A stretch of 30,851 bases of DNA from an uncultured Eubacteriales bacterium (GTDB lineage: Bacteria > Bacillota > Clostridia > Oscillospirales > Oscillospiraceae), in assembly GCA_900550165.1 (NCBI GenBank), contig URQY01000016.1:1-30851 (forward strand), in the 5' to 3' direction. Below are positions 26,656 through 30,851 of the stretch, piece after piece (within the stretch, counting starts at the first letter, position 1; each line of letters starts with the position of its first letter). The notes beneath the pieces were generated by a model. That model made no database searches. It was not told the DNA's origin and saw only the letters and a list, made by a program, of their open reading frames with translations. The position numbers and the translations under genes were made by a program.

Positions 26656-26991
26656 GGCCTCGGCCCTCTTTTCCGCGCGTCGCGCGGAGGGGTGGCAGCG
26701 CCTTTGGCGCTGCACGGGAAAGGGGGCCATTCTCTCACGTGAGAGAATGGCCCCCTTGGACCCCCAAGAGAACGCAAGGGGCCTTGCCCCTTGACCCCGC
26801 ACATTGCGGGTTTGCAGCTTGAATGACTGCACACGCTGCGCAGTGTGGGTGCGGTGTACATGGCTTCGCCATGAATCCCTGCGAGTCGCGACCTGACAGC
26901 AACCGCGCCTTACTATCGTGAGGCGCGAGTGACGGTAGCCCGGCGGCAGACTGCTTGCGAAATAGCGGCATTGCTTCGCTCGCCGCATTGA
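26656..26991. repeat. Hairpin-dense non-coding stretch after gyrA
   Basis: Between gyrA and the DUF6809-like gene I count at least eight inverted repeats: 26673-26687, 26695-26713, 26720-26757, 26775-26793, 26796-26810, 26832-26847, 26859-26873 and 26904-26927. No gene is convincing in any frame. The small frames here overlap hairpins and show no family. It may contain the gyrA 3' end and remnants of repeated elements. Confidence 0.75.
26720..26804. repeat. Palindromic element with conserved flank, copy A
   Basis: A perfect 38-bp palindrome (26720-26757, centred on CACGTG) is followed by GGACCCCCAAGAGAACGC and then an AAGGGG/CCCCTT hairpin and GACCCC. The same order appears at 30774-30851. 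No T-run follows, so it is not a classic terminator. Confidence 0.65.
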
Positions 26992-27270
26992 TTAGAGCAG
27001 AAGAGAAGAAAGACTGCCGAGCTTTAGGCCGACACACAGGCCGCAGCGAAAAGAAGCGTCGCGCTCAAGACCGATAATGTCAGAGCGATTGTCCTGTAAT
27101 TTTTTGAAGAGAACGGACTGTTCGGTGTTAAGCATGGCGAGCAATTCAAGATACTGTGAATTGTAATAGGACAAGGATGCCCGATAATCGTCGAGTTCGT
27201 CCTTTGACAAAAAGCGTTCCGGATGTTCGCCATATCCGGCACAAAACAGAGATTCGTAAAGATGCAGCAT
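26992..27270 (-). CDS. DUF6809-like small protein
   Basis: The 92-residue protein resembles a small family (DUF6809) seen in Clostridia and their mobile elements. Points of likeness are an N-terminal LYESLFCAGYGEHPE segment, a helical YLELLAMLNTEQSVLFKKL stretch (about 40-58) and a C-terminal ASFRCGLCVGLKLGSL. The family's role is unknown. The ATG at 27270 has GAGG seven bases upstream. It is divergent from an XRE regulator and shares its 85-base operator region, so it is probably controlled by it. The family match is by pattern, not by search. Confidence 0.7.
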   Translation of the reverse strand: MLHLYESLFCAGYGEHPERFLSKDELDDYRASLSYYNSQYLELLAMLNTEQSVLFKKLQDNRSDIIGLERDASFRCGLCVGLKLGSLSSLLL

Positions 27271-27290
27271 ACAATAACCTCAACAATAAA

Positions 27291-27339
27291 CGAAGTTTTC
27301 TTCATGTTTATTTTATTGTAACACGAAGAAAACTTCATG
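27291..27339. promoter_or_regulatory. Paired operator-like sites in the XRE/DUF6809 divergent gap
   Basis: Two near-identical sites face each other: CGAAGTTTTCTTCATG (27291-27306) and CACGAAGAAAACTTCATG (27322-27339). Each has a GAAG-N4-CTTC core (27292-27303, 27325-27336). The cores are 33 bp apart, about three helical turns, as expected for two bound dimers on one face. The gap must also hold both promoters, but I cannot name hexamers with confidence. Confidence 0.7.
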
Positions 27340-27355
27340 TCAATAGGAAACAGAA

Positions 27356-27568
27356 ATGAATTTTCCCGAATATATCTTAAAACTGAGACAGGGGCGCGGA
27401 CTAAAGCAGAGCGATGTTGCGTCGTCGATCGGTGTGACCGTCCGCGCTTATCAGGCGTATGAATACGGAAAAAGTGAACCGCGGATGTCGACGCTCATTG
27501 CGCTGGCCGATTTTTATGATCTTTCACTGGACGAATTGGTCTGCCGAAAGGCAGAACACGGTGTGTAA
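27356..27568 (+). CDS. XRE-family helix-turn-helix regulator
   Basis: The 70-residue protein consists of one HTH domain of the Cro/CI type: the LKLRQGRGLKQSDVASSIGV helix pair (about 9-27), recognition helix TVRAYQAYEYGKS (28-40) and the closing LIALADFYDLSLDELV helices. It has no effector domain. AGGAAA lies before the ATG. The divergent gap with paired inverted sites suggests autoregulation and control of the neighbouring small gene. It most resembles phage- or plasmid-type regulators. No partner toxin was recognised. Confidence 0.9.
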   Translation: MNFPEYILKLRQGRGLKQSDVASSIGVTVRAYQAYEYGKSEPRMSTLIALADFYDLSLDELVCRKAEHGV

Positions 27569-27611
27569 CACCAAACTTGCGGAAAAACTCTGCATGTAAA
27601 CTTGAATTTGC

Positions 27612-27640
27612 TGGAAAGAAACGCTTCTGTCCGCTATAAT
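27612..27640 (+). promoter_or_regulatory. Putative promoter of the SHOCT-greA-rnhA cluster
   Basis: TATAAT (27635-27640) is exact. The best -35 at 17-bp spacing is TGGAAA (27612-27617), four of six. A start near 27647 would give a leader of about 288 nt to the first gene. Confidence 0.55.
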
Positions 27641-27646
27641 GAAGTA

Positions 27647-27934
27647 CAGTAGTATATCCGAAATAGACGGAAATTGATGGAGACTGCCGATACGCAGGCA
27701 GAGCGACAGCGGAGATAGAAGCAAACCAAGTCGTTTAGATACGACACTTGGCAGGCAGTGCAATCCGCAGGCAAAAAGGCTGTTCAAGGGAAGACATACA
27801 ATGCAGACGCCTTTCTTTTGGACGGTCACACCGCCCGTTTTCTTTCTCGGGAAAGAAAATGGGGGGTGTGCTATGCAGCAGCGTGACGCGCTGCATTTCC
27901 TTTGAAAGAGAAAAGAAAATAAAGGGAGGTCACC
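27647..27934 (+). ncRNA. Structured leader or small RNA upstream of the SHOCT genes
   Basis: Stem-loops visible here: CTGCC/GGCAG (about 27684-27701), CCAAG-to-CTTGG with an inner TCGT/ACGA stem (27726-27751), GCGGA pairing with TCCGC (27710, 27763), a long stem with ACACCGCCC/GGGGGGTGT ends and a TTTTCTTTC/GAAAGAAAA core (27828-27869), and GCAGC-TGA-GCTGC-type hairpin followed by TTTCCTTT (27872-27902). The last looks like a terminator 30 bases before the gene. A small reading frame (27748-27957) runs through but is not convincing. I do not recognise a known riboswitch. Confidence 0.4.
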
Positions 27935-28294
27935 ATGAGAAGAAACATCCGCTATAAGCCCAGCAAGGGCATGAGCGTCTTTTCCGGCGTTATCGCGTGC
28001 GCGATGGGCGTGTTCGGCCTGGTTACGATCCCGAGCATCGGCGCGATGATCGGCTTCAAGGCCATCTGGTGCCTGATGACGTTCGGCATGGGCATCTACA
28101 ATTTCCTGCTGGCCGCGGGCGTTGTGAAGTACAACGGCGGCTACGAGATCACCGACGAGACGGGCGACGGCGCAAGGGGCGGCAAGTCTGACGCCGAAGC
28201 GCGGCTCGAGGAATTGCAGACCCTTTACGACCGTAGACTCATTACGGAAGAGGAGTATCAGGAAAAGCGCAGGGACATTCTGGACCGGCTGTAA
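27935..28294 (+). CDS. SHOCT-domain membrane protein 1
   Basis: The 119-residue protein has two membrane segments (about 14-33 and 38-62, VFSGVIACAMGVFGLVTIP and IWCLMTFGMGIYNFLLAAG). A polar linker follows, then a C-terminal SHOCT (short C-terminal) domain with RLEELQTLYDRRLITEEEYQEKRRDIL near 89-115. SHOCT domains often mark oligomerisation or membrane-linked proteins of unknown role. GGGAGGT precedes the ATG. It is the first of a four-gene cluster. Confidence 0.88.
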   Translation: MRRNIRYKPSKGMSVFSGVIACAMGVFGLVTIPSIGAMIGFKAIWCLMTFGMGIYNFLLAAGVVKYNGGYEITDETGDGARGGKSDAEARLEELQTLYDRRLITEEEYQEKRRDILDRL

Positions 28295-28312
28295 GAGAAA
28301 GGAGCGCGGCAT

Positions 28313-28759
28313 ATGGAAATTTTAGCCCTTGTTGTTATTGGACTTATTTGGGCTTTTAAGGCGGCTGTCGCCAACGAGGACAAAAAGGTCAACGATCGGG
28401 AAACGGGCAGCATTTCGTCGACACCCGACGAGCTCATCAAAAAGGCCAACCGCACGCTCAATGACCTCGATGCGATGCGGACAAAAGAACGCGAGAACAA
28501 AAAGCGTCCGAGCGGCGTACAGATCCGCGATTTTCACAAGAATCTGGCCGCGCAGGAACGTGAGAACAGCGAGAAACGCTGGGCCGTCGCACGTAAGAAG
28601 CAGGCCGACAGCGGTGAGGTCCATTCCGTCCACATGGACAGCTGCGAGGACCGGCTCGAGAGCCTGAAGGTCCTGTACGACGCGGGCATTTTAGACCGCG
28701 AGGAATACGCTCAGCGCGTCGCGCGCGTCAAGCGTCAGCACGCGCAGAGCAGAAGCTGA
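28313..28759 (+). CDS. SHOCT-domain membrane protein 2
   Basis: The 148-residue protein has one N-terminal membrane segment (about 3-18, ILALVVIGLIWAFKAA), a charged helical middle with likely coiled coil (about 38-98), and a C-terminal SHOCT-type motif DRLESLKVLYDAGILDREEYAQRVA (about 113-137), similar to that of the preceding gene. Function unknown. AGGAG lies upstream, 18 bases after gene 1. The pair are probable paralogues or interaction partners. Confidence 0.82.
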   Translation: MEILALVVIGLIWAFKAAVANEDKKVNDRETGSISSTPDELIKKANRTLNDLDAMRTKERENKKRPSGVQIRDFHKNLAAQERENSEKRWAVARKKQADSGEVHSVHMDSCEDRLESLKVLYDAGILDREEYAQRVARVKRQHAQSRS

Positions 28760-28787
28760 GCAAAATAAAAAAGGAAGCGAACACACG

Positions 28788-29291
28788 ATGTATGACGAAC
28801 TGACACAGGTCGACATTGACAAAATGAAGGCGGAGCTGGAGCATCGCCGTCTTGAATTGCGCCCCAAGCTCATCGAGGATGTGCAGACGGCGCGCGCCTT
28901 CGGCGATCTGAGCGAAAACTATGAGTACAAGGTCGCAAAGCAGGAGAAAAACCGCAACGAGAGCCGCATCCGCTACCTGGAGCGCATGATCGCGACGGCG
29001 AAGGTCATCGAGGTGCAGGAGAAGGCCGGAACAGTCAGCCTTTTCGACCATGTGGTGCTCTTCAACGAAAAGCTGGGGAAAGAGCAGAACATCCAGCTCG
29101 TGACCACGCTGCGGCAGAACGCGCTCAAGGGCCTCATCAGCAAGGAATCGCCCGTCGGCCGTGCCGTGCTGGGGAAAAAGGTCGGCGACCGGGTCGAGAT
29201 TGTCGTCTCGTCCGAGATGAAGTACACGGTCGAAATTCGTGAGATCACGCCGGGCGAGGACGATTCCTCGCTCGAGATCAGTTCTTATTGA
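28788..29291 (+). CDS. greA: Transcription elongation factor GreA
   Basis: Factor that rescues backtracked RNA polymerase by stimulating transcript cleavage. The 167 residues comprise an N-terminal coiled coil (1-75) with the tip ARAFGDLSENYEY, where Asp40 and Glu43 match the catalytic acids, and a C-terminal FKBP-like domain with SPVGRAVLGKKVGDRVEI near 124-141. The C-domain is less canonical before this motif. AGGAAG precedes the ATG. This may be a second Gre-type gene of the genome, which cannot be judged here. It overlaps no neighbour. Confidence 0.92.
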   Translation: MYDELTQVDIDKMKAELEHRRLELRPKLIEDVQTARAFGDLSENYEYKVAKQEKNRNESRIRYLERMIATAKVIEVQEKAGTVSLFDHVVLFNEKLGKEQNIQLVTTLRQNALKGLISKESPVGRAVLGKKVGDRVEIVVSSEMKYTVEIREITPGEDDSSLEISSY

Positions 29292-29299
29292 GGAAATTC

Positions 29300-29737
29300 A
29301 TGAAACAAGTCATTATCTATACCGACGGCGCGTGCTCGGGCAATCCGGGCCCCGGCGGCTGGGGCGCGGTGCTCAAATACGGCGCGCACGAGCGCGAGCT
29401 CTCCGGCGGCGAGGCGAGCACGACGAACAACCGCATGGAGCTCACCGCCGTCATCGAGGCGCTGCGGCTCTTGAAAGAGCCCTGCGCCGTGGAGCTCTAT
29501 TCCGACTCGCGCTACGTCATCGACGCGCTGGAAAAGCGCTGGGTCTACGGCTGGAAACAGCGCGGCTGGGTCAAGAGCGACAAAAAGCCCGCGCTGAACG
29601 TCGACCTCTGGGAGCAGCTTTTAGCGCTCATCGCGCAGCACGAGCTGCACTACCACTGGGTCAAAGGCCACGCGGAAAATGAATACAACAACAGATGTGA
29701 TGAACTTGCGGTAGCAGAGTGGCACAAGTTTAAGTGA
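29300..29737 (+). CDS. rnhA: Ribonuclease HI
   Basis: Endonuclease that cuts the RNA strand of RNA-DNA hybrids, aiding Okazaki primer removal and R-loop control. The 145-residue protein has all active-site acids: Asp9 (IIYTDGACSGNPGPGGWG), Glu47 (NNRMELTA), Asp69 (LYSDSRYV) and Asp134 (NNRCDELA), plus His124. It has no hybrid-binding domain. The ATG at 29300 is chosen over a TTG four codons upstream because GAGGAAA lies between them. It follows greA by 8 bases. Confidence 0.97.
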   Translation: MKQVIIYTDGACSGNPGPGGWGAVLKYGAHERELSGGEASTTNNRMELTAVIEALRLLKEPCAVELYSDSRYVIDALEKRWVYGWKQRGWVKSDKKPALNVDLWEQLLALIAQHELHYHWVKGHAENEYNNRCDELAVAEWHKFK

Positions 29738-29741
29738 AGCA

Positions 29742-29949
29742 TCGCAGATTTTGACGCCCGCGGGCGGCAAACCAAATGCAAAGTTTTTTGCCGCGACCTG
29801 CGCGCCCTCCAGAGGGGCTTCTCTTGCCCGCTGAGGGGCAATTCACCTTCTGGCAAAAAACTCTTTGCGCGGAGCGAGTGTCGAGCCGGAGGCGAGGCAC
29901 AGAGCGGAGTGAGAACTTTCTCAACAAGATGGGTTTCCCATCTTGTTGA
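29742..29949. repeat. Dispersed intergenic element, copy 2
   Basis: Same ordered blocks as 2815-2990: TCGCAGA, GCGCCCGC-like, TTTGCGCGGAGC (29864-29875), GTGTCGA (29878-29884), CGAGGCACA (29893-29901), and a closing CTTTCTCAA. The internal stem is shorter (GCC-GGA-GGC). The terminal hairpin (29921-29949) is a rewritten but paired version of copy 1's. It fills the rnhA-nadE gap. Confidence 0.65.
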
Positions 29950-29957
29950 ATTAAATT
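29921..29957 (+). terminator. Terminal hairpin between rnhA and nadE
   Basis: Perfect 13-bp arms (29921-29933, 29937-29949) with a TTT loop are followed by ATTAAATTTT. It can end the SHOCT-greA-rnhA transcript. It stands 11 bases from the nadE ribosome binding site, so any nadE transcript started upstream would be attenuated here. Confidence 0.7.
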
Positions 29958-29974
29958 TTAAGGAGCAGACAACT

Positions 29975-30760
29975 ATGGCAGAATTCAACGCAAAACAGCA
30001 GCTTCCCGGCCTTTTGGACTGGATGCGCGCGCAGATGAAGGCCTGCGGCGGCAAGACCGCCGTCATCGGCATTTCCGGCGGCAAGGACAGCTCCGTCGTC
30101 GCGGCGCTGAGCGTCGCGGCCTACGGGCGCGAGAACGTCGTCGGCGTGCTGATGCCCGACGGCGTGCAGCCGGACATCGACTATTCAAACGGGCTTGTGG
30201 AATACCTCGGCATCCGCCACTACACCTTCAACATTCAGGGCGGCACGAAGGGCCTTCTCGACGAGATGGACCGCCTCGGCATCGAGGCGAGCCGCCAGAC
30301 GAAGGTGAATCTCCCGTCCCGCATCCGCATGGCAACGCTCTACGCCATCGCGCAGAGCGAGGAGGGCGGCATCGTGCTCAACACCTCCAACCTCTCCGAG
30401 GACTGGGTAGGCTACTGCACGATCTACGGCGACAGCGCGGGCGCGTTTTCGCCGCTTGGTATGTACACGACCGAAGAGGTCATCGCGCTGGGCGCGGAGC
30501 TGGGTCTTCCCGAGCGCTTCCTCATCAAGCCGCCGTCCGACGGACTGACCGGCAAGACCGACGAGGACAACCTCGGCTTCACCTATCACGTGGTGAATGA
30601 GTACATCCGCAAGGGCGAGGTCGACCCCGCCATCAAGGAGCAGATCGACCGCAAGCACAAAGTTTCGCGCTTCAAGTTCCAGACGCTGCCGGTGTATCAG
30701 AACGGAATGCCCATCGTGATCCCGGAGGAAACGGATTATTATAATCCCAACAAAAAATAG
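29975..30760 (+). CDS. nadE: NAD+ synthetase
   Basis: Last enzyme of NAD synthesis, converting nicotinic acid adenine dinucleotide to NAD with ATP. The 261 residues contain the P-loop SGGKDSS (34-40), LPSRIRMATLYAIA, NLSEDWVGYCTIYGDSAGAFSPLG and the late PPSDGLTGKTDEDNLGFTY. There is no N-terminal glutaminase domain, so ammonia is the likely nitrogen donor. The ATG at 29975 has AAGGAG nine bases upstream. A longer frame starting 22 codons earlier runs into the hairpin and is rejected. Confidence 0.97.
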   Translation: MAEFNAKQQLPGLLDWMRAQMKACGGKTAVIGISGGKDSSVVAALSVAAYGRENVVGVLMPDGVQPDIDYSNGLVEYLGIRHYTFNIQGGTKGLLDEMDRLGIEASRQTKVNLPSRIRMATLYAIAQSEEGGIVLNTSNLSEDWVGYCTIYGDSAGAFSPLGMYTTEEVIALGAELGLPERFLIKPPSDGLTGKTDEDNLGFTYHVVNEYIRKGEVDPAIKEQIDRKHKVSRFKFQTLPVYQNGMPIVIPEETDYYNPNKK

Positions 30761-30773
30761 AGTCACTGCCTGC

Positions 30774-30851
30774 AAAAGGGGGTATTCTCTTTCCGAAGAG
30801 AATACCCCCTTTTGAATCCCCCAGAGAAAGGCGAGGGGAGTCCCCCTCGAC
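30774..30851 (+). terminator. Terminator and palindromic element, copy B, after nadE
   Basis: Arms 30774-30791 and 30796-30813 form a perfect 18-bp stem with a TCCG loop, base A4/T4 and a GGGGG run, 14 bases past the nadE stop. The TTTT makes it a usable terminator. It is followed by GAATCCCCCAGAGAAAGGC and AGGGGAGTCCCC, matching the flank of copy A at 26720. Confidence 0.8.

Noticed and set aside
25183..26988. 601-codon minus-strand frame antisense to gyrA
   Set aside because: Shadow frame over gyrA that begins in the hairpin-rich gap.
26735..27037. 100-codon minus-strand frame after gyrA
   Set aside because: Translates hairpins and repeat sequence, no site upstream, overlaps the DUF6809-like gene.
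27647..27840. 6S RNA in the SHOCT leader
   Set aside because: The position and length tempted me, but I could not find 5' and 3' ends that pair into the closing stem and central bubble of 6S RNA.
27748..27957. 69-codon plus-strand frame in the SHOCT leader
   Set aside because: Runs into the SHOCT gene in another frame, has no good ribosome binding site and no recognisable product.

Overview
The window is a GC-rich (roughly 60 percent by eye) chromosomal segment from a Firmicute. It is centred on the replication origin. The dnaA-dnaN-S4/yaaA-recF-remB-gyrB-gyrA order, with rpmH-rnpA-yidD-yidC-jag diverging on the other strand, is the classic Bacillota origin region. RemB, KhpB/Jag and a YidC without a lipoprotein signal fit this. 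Protein flavour (GyrB with an LWGKMLN stretch, DUF6809-like and SHOCT small proteins, GC-rich palindromic intergenic elements) suggests class Clostridia, probably Oscillospiraceae/Ruminococcaceae-like. The genus cannot be settled from the sequence alone. No rRNA, tRNA, CRISPR array, insertion sequence or prophage is visible.

Layout. Positions 1 to about 17400 are mostly on the minus strand. They run, read away from the origin: rpmH, rnpA, yidD, yidC, jag; then exoA with a small membrane protein; then radC-uvrB-ybaK-uvrA; then a small anchored protein, recD2 and comF; then mreB and pepD. The one plus-strand gene here is a short formate/nitrite-type transporter at 12599, with its own promoter and terminator. 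From 17759 the coding strand flips to plus: dnaA, the probable oriC (19078-19300), dnaN, the S4 gene, recF, remB, gyrB and gyrA. After gyrA comes an accessory patch. It holds a hairpin-dense non-coding stretch (26656-26991), a divergent pair of a DUF6809-like protein and an XRE regulator with two matching operator-like sites, and a long structured leader. That leader feeds a cluster of two SHOCT-domain membrane proteins, greA and rnhA. nadE closes the window.

Functionally the window joins replication initiation and fork function (DnaA, DnaN, RecF, gyrase), DNA repair (UvrA, UvrB, RadC, ExoA, RecD2), membrane protein insertion and RNA processing (YidC, YidD, RnpA, KhpB), cell shape (MreB) and housekeeping. 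Several starts were moved downstream of the longest reading frame because a good ribosome binding site marks the inner ATG. Stop/start overlaps show translational coupling in recD2-comF, radC-uvrB-ybaK, exoA-13295, rnpA-yidD and S4-recF.

The least ordinary features are non-coding. One is a pair of about 180-200 nt intergenic repeats (2815-2990 and 29742-29949) whose terminal hairpins differ in sequence but keep pairing. Others are a second family of near-perfect palindromes with a shared flank (26720-26804 and 30774-30851, perhaps 4-49), an oriC with a DnaA-trio-like run, and the structured leader at about 27647-27934. I see no convincing wholly new multi-gene system. The repeats and the XRE/SHOCT patch are the best candidates for something undescribed.
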